DNA from: an archaeon
GTDB lineage: Archaea > Micrarchaeota > Micrarchaeia > Norongarragalinales > SBBD01
DNA: 11,709 nucleotides
Reading direction: 5' to 3'
Assembly: GCA_005239845.1 (NCBI GenBank)
Contig: SBBD01000046.1
Location: 1 to 11,709 of the forward strand
Numbering within the stretch: the first letter of the stretch is position 1; each line of letters starts with the position of its first letter. The notes under the pieces were generated by a model. It had not been told where the DNA came from and made no database searches. It saw only the letters and a program-made list of their open reading frames with translations. Made by a program: the position numbers and the translations under genes. This document shows, piece after piece, positions 5,635 to 11,218 of this stretch.

Positions 5635-6351
5635 ATGCTGAAACCATGGTTCTTACTGCTGGCGTTGTTCGTAGGCATGGCGACCGCCTACAGCGATTAC
5701 TCGTTCGAGACTTCCGTCAACGTGAACCCGGACGGCACGGCGCACGTCACGGAAAAGACCATTTTCCTGTTCGAGAACAACGAGGAACGCCAGGAATTCG
5801 AGAACAAGCTCAGCCTGGGGGAAAGCACGATCATCGAATGGCAGAAGTTTTCCAAGAACATCAAGTTCCACTTCCGGGGCGGCATTTCGGACACGCGGAT
5901 TACGGCCAAGAAAGAGTTTTCCGTGAGTTTTTCGGCGGGAGCCGTCATCGTCGAGTACGACGTGGAAACGCCCTTGTTCAACCAGCGCCCGGAAGGCAGC
6001 CGCCGCACGATCTATTCCCTCAACGAAAAAAGGATGGCGTTCGACGTCACGAGGACCGGCGAGACCATCCTGGGCAACAACATGAAGCTCGCCTTCGAGA
6101 TTCCCGTGGACGCGGAACTGCTGTCAGTGGCCCCGCCTCCGGACGCGAAGGAAGCGAACAAGCTGGTATGGAACGGCCCCATTGCACGGGCATGGGAACT
6201 GGAATTCGCGCGCGAGATTCCCTTGAGTCAGGAAGTCAACCAGTTCTTCGGGGACGCGCTCAAGCGGATGGAGGACGTCTTCCCCCTCCTCTTGCTGGCG
6301 GGATTCATCCTCATCGTGGGCTTCATCCTCCTGAAGTTTCGGAGCAAATAA
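5635..6351 (+). CDS. Secreted, C-terminally membrane-anchored beta-rich protein (238 aa)
   Basis: Start chosen at the ATG at 5635, exactly 25-26 nt from a TATA box. The frame is open upstream to 5557 but that part is not signal-like. Residues 1-18 are a signal peptide (MLKPWFLLLALFVGMATA, cut near TAYS). A long extracytoplasmic domain follows (about 20-205) with alternating strands, including SVNVNPDGTAHVTEKTIFLF and RTIYSLNEKRMAFDVTRTG. Its order, a strand, then DGT, then E-x-x-x-F, recalls the N-terminal domain of DUF2207-type membrane proteins, but I cannot confirm that. The C-terminus has one membrane helix (about 213-233: VFPLLLLAGFILIVGFILL) and a short basic tail (KFRSK), so the domain is held outside the cell. 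It is divergent from the pilin-like pair across a 137-bp region with the 19-bp repeats, which suggests shared control. An oligo-T run follows the stop. Confidence 0.75.
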   Translation: MLKPWFLLLALFVGMATAYSDYSFETSVNVNPDGTAHVTEKTIFLFENNEERQEFENKLSLGESTIIEWQKFSKNIKFHFRGGISDTRITAKKEFSVSFSAGAVIVEYDVETPLFNQRPEGSRRTIYSLNEKRMAFDVTRTGETILGNNMKLAFEIPVDAELLSVAPPPDAKEANKLVWNGPIARAWELEFAREIPLSQEVNQFFGDALKRMEDVFPLLLLAGFILIVGFILLKFRSK

Positions 6352-6357
6352 GTAAAA

Positions 6358-7593
6358 TCATTTTTTATGAAGAGAAGTTGTGGAAAAACGTTCCTTCAGC
6401 AAGGCGTCCTCCTCTTCGGAGAGTTCCAAATAATCGGCCAGCTTTTTTTCTACGGACAGCCGAGCCAACGCGTCTTGGGCATCCGTCCGGGAGACGTGCA
6501 GCTTGCCGGCGGTCTTCCGCAGGAGCCGCTTGTGCACTTCCCTTGCGCTTTTCGTCTTCCCCATTTCCTTGATGGCCTGGGGAAACTCGTACTTGACGAA
6601 CTTGCGGTAGGCTTCCTTCTTGCTCAACGCCGCGCCCGCCAGCCCGAGGGCGCGCACGTACCGCAGAAACCCCCAGTTTTGCCTCGAGCGGATCCGGCCC
6701 TGGAACACATCCGCACGGGAAAGCCAGTGGAACGCCTCCGCCACCTCTTCCCTCTTTTCATACTCCAGCGGAACGTTCTGCTCGAGCCATGCCAGGAATA
6801 ACTCGAACTCGGAGGTGTTCAGCAGCTCGGCCGCCTCGAGGGCGGAGGAGTAATGCATGGTTTTCAAGACGTGGCGCACCGCGTTGAACAGGTCTTCCGG
6901 GCGATCCCGGCCATTCAAGCGCGAAAGGGCCGTCTCCCCTTCCTCCAACGGATGCTCGAGCGGCTTCAACTCCTGCGGCTGAAGGCGGGCGAGCGCCTGC
7001 AAGTCATTTAAAGCGGCGCGCAAGTCACCGTTCGCATTCGAGGCGATTTGTTCAACGAGTTCCTCGTTCACGCCTTCTCTCGCCGCAATTTCCTTGAGTT
7101 TTTTTTTCAGGGTCAGCGCATGAATGCGCTTGAAGGCCACGAGCTGGCACGCGAAGCGCAGGCTCGCCAAGTGGGGGTCCCACACGTCGTTCGCCACAAA
7201 AATCAAGGGCGCGTGGGACTCGCGGGCCAGTTTTTCGAGCACGGAAAACTCTTTGCGGTCAGCCACCGCGTCCACTTCGTCCACGAAGAGCAAAGGGAGG
7301 CCGAACAGTCCCGCGGAAGTGCTGCTGGCCGCGTAGAGGCGCTGCAACCCTTCCTCGTTCCGCACGTCGGAGGCATTCGTTTCCACGAGGTTCCAAGGCT
7401 GCTCCTCCGCCAGTGCGTGAATTAGCGCTGTCTTCCCCACGCCGCAGGGGCCGTGCAACAGCAAGGGCTTGACTTTCTTTCCTCGGGCCACTTCCAAGGA
7501 CCACCGCCGTACTTCCTCCACGGCTTCTGCATTCCCCAGAAATTCGTTGAGGGAATGGGGGGCATACTTCTGCGTCCACAACAAGGCGTCCAT
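6358..7593 (-). CDS. rfcL: Replication factor C large subunit (RFC-L), clamp-loader ATPase
   Basis: Large subunit of the archaeal clamp loader, which works with RFC small subunits to load the PCNA sliding clamp on DNA. Start at the ATG at 7593 (411 aa): MDALLWTQKYAPHSLNEFLGN is the classic beginning, W-x-x-KY-P. The frame is open upstream to 7836, but that part is not RFC-like, and a TATA box lies 26 nt before 7593. Visible motifs: Walker A GPCGVGKT (48-55), Walker B LLFVDEVDAV (D105, E106, D108), sensor 1 N135 (FVANDVWDP) and sensor 2 NGDLRAALNDL (R192). The DEVD box is typical of RFC-L; small subunits have DEAD. The C-terminal collar domain occupies about 245-345, then a basic Lys/Arg-rich stretch. 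The end (ALLKERFSTTSLHKK) has no clear PIP box, which many archaeal RFC-L proteins carry there. It is divergent from the OBG GTPase gene, and its stop is 6 bp from the stop of the secreted-protein gene. Confidence 0.95.
   Translation of the reverse strand: MDALLWTQKYAPHSLNEFLGNAEAVEEVRRWSLEVARGKKVKPLLLHGPCGVGKTALIHALAEEQPWNLVETNASDVRNEEGLQRLYAASSTSAGLFGLPLLFVDEVDAVADRKEFSVLEKLARESHAPLIFVANDVWDPHLASLRFACQLVAFKRIHALTLKKKLKEIAAREGVNEELVEQIASNANGDLRAALNDLQALARLQPQELKPLEHPLEEGETALSRLNGRDRPEDLFNAVRHVLKTMHYSSALEAAELLNTSEFELFLAWLEQNVPLEYEKREEVAEAFHWLSRADVFQGRIRSRQNWGFLRYVRALGLAGAALSKKEAYRKFVKYEFPQAIKEMGKTKSAREVHKRLLRKTAGKLHVSRTDAQDALARLSVEKKLADYLELSEEEDALLKERFSTTSLHKK
6361..6366 (+). terminator. Oligo-T terminator of the secreted-protein gene
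   Basis: A run of six T, 10 nt after the TAA of the secreted-protein gene on the plus strand. It overlaps the last codons of rfcL on the other strand. Confidence 0.4.
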
Positions 7594-7613
7594 ATAAGCG
7601 TGACGGAAGAAAA

Positions 7614-7622
7614 CAATAAAAG
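7614..7622 (-). promoter_or_regulatory. TATA box of rfcL
   Basis: The minus strand reads CTTTTATTG, centred about 25 nt upstream of the ATG at 7593, leaderless spacing. There is no ribosome binding site before the ATG. Confidence 0.5.
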
Positions 7623-7750
7623 GAAGGAGGGCGGGAACCCCGAGCGCTTGGAGACCAAGGGGAGAAGCCATAAAACAGCAGGCGTAAACAAAGAGTACGC
7701 CGTCGGAAGGCAGAGGGAAAAAAAGCCGCACGGAGTTTTGAGGGAATCGG

Positions 7751-8920
7751 ATGAAGATGGGGATCGTGGGGCTGCCGAACAAGGGCAAGAGCACGCTCTT
7801 CAACGCCCTTACCTCAGCGGAAGCCAAGACCGCCAACTATCCTTTCACCACCATCACGCCCAACCAGGGCATCGCTTTTGCCTCTTCGCCTTGCCCGCAC
7901 GTCCGCTTGCATACGGCCTGCAACCCCAACAACAGTAAATGCGAGAATGGCAGGCGCAAAATCCCCATTAACGTCATCGACGTGGCTGGACTCGTGGAGG
8001 GGGCGCATGAGGGAAAAGGCATGGGCAACCAGTTTCTTGCAGACGTGGCCCCGGCGGACTGTTTGGTTCTTGTGGCGGACGCCTCTGGAGGCACGGACGA
8101 CGAGGGGAACCCGTGCACCCCCGGAACACACGACGTGGTTCGCGACGTGGAGTTGACGCTGCAAGAAATCGATTTTTGGCTGGCGCAGGTCCTGCAGCGA
8201 AATGCGCAGAAGGCGAAAGGGAAGACGTTTGAAGAATTCGCAGCCTTGCTCTCCGGCCTTAGGGTAACCCTAGAACAGCTTAAACACGCCTACGCGAAAA
8301 CGGAACTAGTGGAAGCTCGCTTTGCCCAGCATTCGCAAGAGGAGTACGTGCAGCTGGCGGAAGAAGTGAGGAGGCAGAGCAAGCCCCTCGTCATCGCGGC
8401 CAACAAGGCCGACTCGCCGCACGCAAAGGAAAACGTGGAAAAGCTGAAACAGGCGTTTCCGGAATTCACGGTAATCCCGACGGCGGCGGACGCGGAGCTG
8501 TCCCTGAAAAAAGCCCAGCAAAAGCGTTGGGTTCACTACGAGGGAAACCGTTTTGAGGCTGTGGAAAAAAACTTGGATGCGCGCATTGTGGAGGCCTTGG
8601 AACACATTCGAAACGTCTTGGAGACGTGGGGGGGCACGGGCGTGCAGGAGCTCGCCAACCATTGCACGTTTTCGCTGTTGCAGCAAATCGTCACCTATCC
8701 TGTAGAGGATGACGCGCATTACAGCAACCATTTTGGGAAAGTCCTGCCGGACGCCGTCCTCTTGCCGAAGGGGTCGACGGCTCTCCAGCTGGCGGAACGC
8801 ATCCACACGGATCTCGCCAAGGGCTTCCTGCATGCCGTGGACGCCGAGACGAAGATGCGGATCGGCAAGGAGACGCCTCTGCACGACGGCCAAATCGTGA
8901 AAATCGTTTCCGCGCACTGA
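7751..8920 (+). CDS. OBG-family GTPase, Ygr210/YchF-like, with TGS domain
   Basis: TRAFAC-class GTPase of the OBG/YchF superfamily, expected to bind ribosomes or translation factors. At 389 aa it is the usual length. Motifs: G1 GLPNKGKST (7-15); switch I TNYPFTT-type ANYPFTTITPNQG (about 28-40); G3 DVAGLVEGAHEGKGMGN (77-93); G4 NKAD (218-221). NKxD indicates guanine specificity and separates it from bacterial YchF/human OLA1, which have NxxE and prefer ATP. The Cys-containing insert before G3 (C..P..H, then CNPNNSKC) and the ASGGTDDEGNP stretch are typical of the archaeal/Ygr210 subfamily. A helical domain follows G3 and a TGS domain (about 333-388, ending HDGQIVKIVSAH) closes the protein. 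The start could be 7751 or 7757; a weak GAGGG lies 6 nt before 7751. A possible TATA box is the ATAAAAC near 7670. It is divergent from rfcL, 157 bp apart. Confidence 0.93.
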   Translation: MKMGIVGLPNKGKSTLFNALTSAEAKTANYPFTTITPNQGIAFASSPCPHVRLHTACNPNNSKCENGRRKIPINVIDVAGLVEGAHEGKGMGNQFLADVAPADCLVLVADASGGTDDEGNPCTPGTHDVVRDVELTLQEIDFWLAQVLQRNAQKAKGKTFEEFAALLSGLRVTLEQLKHAYAKTELVEARFAQHSQEEYVQLAEEVRRQSKPLVIAANKADSPHAKENVEKLKQAFPEFTVIPTAADAELSLKKAQQKRWVHYEGNRFEAVEKNLDARIVEALEHIRNVLETWGGTGVQELANHCTFSLLQQIVTYPVEDDAHYSNHFGKVLPDAVLLPKGSTALQLAERIHTDLAKGFLHAVDAETKMRIGKETPLHDGQIVKIVSAH

Positions 8921-9021
8921 AAAGCATAAAACCTGCTGGAACGGTCATCGGAAACCCGCACGACTCGGGAACGCATTCAAAACACGGATTCCCCAAGTAG
9001 TTCCGCCAATAAAAAAGCAAG

Positions 9022-9059
9022 TGTTTAAATATGTGATTACACATATATTGGGATGTGAT
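9022..9059 (+). promoter_or_regulatory. Promoter and palindromic operator of the vapBC pair
   Basis: A TATA box (TTTAAAT, 9024-9030) is followed at once by the inverted repeat ATATGTG-ATTA-CACATAT (9029-9046). A third half-site ATGTGAT lies at 9053-9059, 22 bp, about two helical turns, after the same heptamer at 9031-9037. The palindrome lies between the TATA box and the expected start site near 9053. This is where a ribbon-helix-helix antitoxin would bind to repress its own operon. Confidence 0.6.
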
Positions 9060-9062
9060 ACT

Positions 9063-9305
9063 ATGGCCAATGTGACCCTGTTCATACCGGACGATCTGAA
9101 GAAGCGGATGGCTCAGCATAAAGAAATCCGCTGGTCGAGCGCAATCCGTACGTTGATTGAGGACAGGTTGGATAGGCTTGAAGAGGCGGATGAGCTGGCA
9201 CAAGGCAGCAAGCTGACGGAGGAGGATGTGGCATTTCTGACAAAAAAAGTGGATGTGGAAACACGCAAGCATGTAAAGGCGCTCATGAATGCGAGTCGTA
9301 ATTGA
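9063..9305 (+). CDS. Ribbon-helix-helix antitoxin, VapB-like (80 aa)
   Basis: Predicted antitoxin that neutralises the PIN-domain toxin encoded next and represses the operon. MANVTLFIPDDLKKRM is the beta-strand and first helix of a ribbon-helix-helix (MetJ/Arc) DNA-binding fold, and WSSAIRTLIEDRLDRLEE is the second helix. The acidic/basic helical C-terminal half (about 45-80) would be the toxin-binding part. The frame runs upstream to 9021, but the ATG at 9063 starts the fold exactly and lies about 10 nt after the expected transcription start. The last 17 nt overlap the start of the toxin gene, so translation is probably coupled. The base composition looks less GC-rich than the flanking OBG GTPase gene, which suggests horizontal transfer. 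Confidence 0.87.
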   Translation: MANVTLFIPDDLKKRMAQHKEIRWSSAIRTLIEDRLDRLEEADELAQGSKLTEEDVAFLTKKVDVETRKHVKALMNASRN

Positions 9306-9699
9306 CGCAAACATACTGTTCGCAGCGCTCCTAAGGAAGGGAATGACCCGCAGGCTCATTTTCAATTCAGAGCTTAAGTTGCTTGCACCTGAATTCATTC
9401 TGAAGGAATTCCTTAAACATAAGGCCTACCTCTTAAGCAAGTACGGATTCGGACCGAATGATTTCGAAAAACTGCTCTCGAACCCGTTAGCTGTAATCGA
9501 GCTTGTTCCCGATAAGGAGCTTGCGCCCTATCTCCCGGCATCAAAAACGCTTGCTGCTGACTTGAAAGATTCCCTGTATTTAGCGGCGGCATTGAAGGAA
9601 AACGCCATCATATGGTCGAACGACGTCGGCTTCAAAAAGCAACGCAGGATCCGTTCCTTCACAACGGTCGAATTGGCCGAAGAATTGGGCTTGGTTTGA
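9289..9699 (+). CDS. PIN-domain ribonuclease toxin, VapC-like (136 aa)
   Basis: Predicted Mg2+-dependent endoribonuclease toxin that cleaves RNA (often tRNA or rRNA in VapC enzymes) when the antitoxin is lost. The PIN-fold acidic residues are in order: D6 in VVIDANILFAALL, E40 in FILKEFLKH, D94 (with D91) in ADLKDSLYLAAAL, and D112 in WSNDVGFKK. The start (MRVVIDANI) lies inside the end of the antitoxin gene with a 17-nt overlap, the usual antitoxin-toxin order. The length is normal and no frame damage is seen, so the toxin is probably functional. The LAAALKENAIIWSND segment is typical of the PIN_2/PF10130-type group rather than of the best-studied bacterial VapCs. The target RNA cannot be told from sequence. 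Confidence 0.9.
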   Translation: MRVVIDANILFAALLRKGMTRRLIFNSELKLLAPEFILKEFLKHKAYLLSKYGFGPNDFEKLLSNPLAVIELVPDKELAPYLPASKTLAADLKDSLYLAAALKENAIIWSNDVGFKKQRRIRSFTTVELAEELGLV

Positions 9700-9718
9700 A
9701 AAGGGCTCCGCATGCGAA

Positions 9719-9766
9719 GTGGAGCGAAGAACTCCACCATAAACGGTGGGGCTTCCCACGTTCAAT
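9719..9766 (+). other. Overlapping hairpins followed by TTCAATC; possible IS200/IS605-type right end or small RNA
   Basis: Starting 20 nt after the vapC stop are two adjacent perfect hairpins: GTGGAG (9719-9724) with CTCCAC (9732-9737), and GTGGG (9746-9750) with CCCAC (9755-9759) around a GCTT loop. A competing 7-bp hairpin pairs 9732-9738 with 9745-9751 (one G-T) and uses an arm of each. TTCAATC follows directly (9761-9767). A subterminal hairpin followed by TCAA is the architecture of IS200/IS605 right ends and of the 3' part of TnpB guide RNAs. No transposase or TnpB gene is present, so this would be a relic or a MITE-like end. The hairpins are seen; the identity is an inference. The rest of the gap to 9960 holds no gene that I can support. 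Confidence 0.4.
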
Positions 9767-9892
9767 CAAAAAGGACGGCAACGAAACCGAAGTCGGAAAA
9801 AACGTGGGAAAAAAAAGCGAGGCCCGACGCATCCGCAACTTAAACGTCGCGGGTTTCTCGCGCCTATTGCGCTAAAATAGAATGGATGGAAC

Positions 9893-9910
9893 AAAACGCG
9901 CGTGCGTTTT
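9893..9910. repeat. Perfect 7-bp inverted repeat with 4-nt loop
   Basis: AAAACGC and GCGTTTT face each other around GCGT. The stem ends in T4 rightward and, by symmetry, T4 leftward, so it could be a weak bidirectional terminator between the vapBC segment and the next gene. It could also be a protein-binding site upstream of the 9961 promoter. Confidence 0.4.
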
Positions 9911-9931
9911 GGACTCGCACAAAAAAGAAGG

Positions 9932-9940
9932 CTTAAAAAT
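9932..9940 (+). promoter_or_regulatory. TATA box of the two-helix membrane protein gene
   Basis: CTTAAAAAT is centred 25 nt before the ATG at 9961, the leaderless spacing seen for several genes in this window. Confidence 0.5.
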
Positions 9941-9960
9941 TCGGGAGCTGTAAGCAACCC

Positions 9961-10281
9961 ATGAACCTGCGACGCCGCCTGCACCGCCACGTTTCGCGCC
10001 ACCGCCCTCCCGTTACGCACCACGAAATCGCTGCGGACGCCGTGTTTTTCCTTGCGGGAGCCCTGCTCGCCACGCTCGCCGTCTTCGTTTTCGACATCCA
10101 CTGGTCGTTCTATCCCGGCAACACGATTTTTCCTCCCAACAAGCACATTTTCACGAGTCCTGAACCGTACTATCTCGGCATCTTTGTAGGCGGGGTTTTG
10201 GGCATCTTCGTCATCAAGCTCTTGCTGCTGGGAATCCGCGAGGAACGCGACGCGCTCTTCGGAAAGAAAAGAAAACCCTAG
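9961..10281 (+). CDS. Small two-helix membrane protein, unknown function (106 aa)
   Basis: I do not recognise the family. The N-terminus is strongly basic (RRRLHRHVSRHR, with several His), followed by THHEIAADAV. Two membrane helices follow, at about residues 28-46 (VFFLAGALLATLAVFVFD) and 71-91 (YLGIFVGGVLGIFVIKLLLL). The basic tail is REERDALFGKKRKP. The loop between the helices (about 47-70: HWSFYPGNTIFPPNKHIFTSPEPYY) is rich in aromatic residues and proline and is probably outside, with both basic ends in the cytoplasm by the positive-inside rule. The start is set by the TATA box 25 nt upstream. The next gene on the same strand begins 100 bp later and has a ribosome binding site, but its own promoter is unclear. 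Confidence 0.68.
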   Translation: MNLRRRLHRHVSRHRPPVTHHEIAADAVFFLAGALLATLAVFVFDIHWSFYPGNTIFPPNKHIFTSPEPYYLGIFVGGVLGIFVIKLLLLGIREERDALFGKKRKP

Positions 10282-10381
10282 GCCTCCGGCGAAATGGAAA
10301 AGTGCGTGCCTAACGACCTGTAAAACCCAAAAGAAGGAAAGAAAAAGCCTGAGAGGAAAGGAGAAAGTTTAGGAGATGCAG

Positions 10382-11020
10382 ATGACGCAACTGATTCTCG
10401 TGCGGCACGGCGTCACCCGGCACAATGTGGAGCGGAGGGTGCAGGGCAGCACGCAAACGGAGTTGCTGGAGGAAGGCTTCGGACAAGCGAAAGACCTCGG
10501 AAAAAGGCTGGCAGGGGAGAAAATAGATGCGACCTATTCCAGCTCGTTAAAGAGGGCCGTCCAGACCGCAAAAGAAGTGTTGCGCCACCATCCCAAACTC
10601 AAACTGCACTGCATTCCACAATTAAACGAGAGGAGCTTTGGCATCGCGGAAGGCTTCCGGTTCTCGGAACTCAAGCGCTTTCCCGGCATTTTGAGCGAAG
10701 CGACGGAAAAACTGGACTACGAGTACAAGCCCGCCAGGGGGGAGAGTTGGGGCGAGGTGAGGAAGCGGGCCATGCACGCCATTCGGGCCGTCCTGAAAAA
10801 ACATGCAGGCGAGGAAACGGTTTTGGTGGTGGCGCACGGGGGCACGAACCGCATGATTCTCTCGGGCCTCATCGGCCTCCCGATCCAGAAGAGCTTCGTG
10901 TTCCGTCAGCACAACGCCTGCATCAACCGCTTGCAAATCAAAGGCAAGAGAGTGCGCGTACAGGCGCTGAACGACATCTCGCACATCCGGAAAGAGCACG
11001 TGGTGGACGCGGTAGGGTAA
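10382..11020 (+). CDS. Histidine phosphatase (phosphoglycerate mutase-like) family protein
   Basis: Phosphatase of the histidine phosphatase superfamily, clade 1. Substrates in this clade range from sugar phosphates to alpha-ribazole phosphate, and none can be assigned here. Start chosen at the ATG at 10382 (212 aa), because AGGAG (10371-10375) touches the other candidate ATG at 10376 but lies 6 nt before 10382. The catalytic set is complete: RHG with H9 (LILVRHGVTRHN), R58 in SSLKRAVQTA, E83 in LNERSFGIAEG, and H152 in VVAHGGTNRMIL. N15 and the QGSTQTELLEEG stretch follow the usual pattern (normally QG..D.PLTE.G); the aspartate is replaced by Gln25. The C-terminal part (after about 170: FRQHNACINRLQ) is the standard last strand and helix. 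It is probably a cytoplasmic phosphatase rather than a glycolytic mutase. Confidence 0.92.
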   Translation: MTQLILVRHGVTRHNVERRVQGSTQTELLEEGFGQAKDLGKRLAGEKIDATYSSSLKRAVQTAKEVLRHHPKLKLHCIPQLNERSFGIAEGFRFSELKRFPGILSEATEKLDYEYKPARGESWGEVRKRAMHAIRAVLKKHAGEETVLVVAHGGTNRMILSGLIGLPIQKSFVFRQHNACINRLQIKGKRVRVQALNDISHIRKEHVVDAVG

Positions 11021-11042
11021 ATCAGTGGAAACGAGGCCGGCA

Positions 11043-11067
11043 ATATTTAATATAGCTAGCTTAAAAC
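11043..11067 (+). promoter_or_regulatory. Promoter region of the right-end two-gene module
   Basis: Two TATA-like stretches: ATATTTAATAT around 11042-11052 and CTTAAAAC at 11060-11067. They predict starts near 11073 or 11089. The second leaves about 7 nt before the ATG at 11096; the first leaves room for the AAGGGG (about 11083-11088) as a ribosome binding site. Confidence 0.4.
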
Positions 11068-11095
11068 GATTAAAACACGCCGAAGGGGATTTTGC

Positions 11096-11218
11096 ATGAA
11101 ACAGAGAAAGAGGATAAAGTTCAAGACGTCGTATGGCTGGATTTCCTTTTTAGCAAAACCAAAAAAGTATGGCGCTAGGGCAAGAAAAAGAAGGCGGATG
11201 AAATGGGCGTCACGCTGA
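11096..11218 (+). CDS. Very basic 40-aa ORF upstream of the HEPN-like gene
   Basis: The ORF runs ATG (11096) to TGA (11216-11218), coding for 40 residues of which about 15 are Lys or Arg: it begins MKQRKRIKFKTSYGWISFL and has a YGARARKRRR stretch. It is preceded by a TATA-like box and AAGGGG 7 nt before the ATG. Its last 16 nt overlap the next ORF, which lies in another frame, an arrangement typical of coupled two-gene modules. The composition suggests nucleic-acid binding. It could be a short antitoxin or accessory peptide for the HEPN-like protein, or a chance ORF. I know no family for it. Confidence 0.45.
   Translation: MKQRKRIKFKTSYGWISFLAKPKKYGARARKRRRMKWASR

Noticed and set aside
7594..7836. 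N-terminal extension of the RFC large subunit frame (81 residues)
   Set aside because: The RFC fold begins exactly at the ATG at 7593, a TATA box lies 26 nt before it, and the upstream translation has no RFC similarity and overlaps the divergent OBG GTPase gene.
8951..8985. CCCG/CGGG hairpin followed by ATTCAA, considered as a left end matching the 9719-9766 hairpins
   Set aside because: The stem is only 4 bp and shares no sequence with the downstream hairpins, so it is too weak to define an element.
9740..9790. tRNA-like T-loop sequence GTTCAATC
   Set aside because: The bases after it (AAAAA) cannot pair with the five before it, and no acceptor, D or anticodon arm can be drawn around it.
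9612..9875. 87-codon open frame on the plus strand over the hairpin region
   Set aside because: It overlaps the end of the PIN toxin in another frame, has no promoter or ribosome binding site, and its sequence is dominated by the hairpin repeats.
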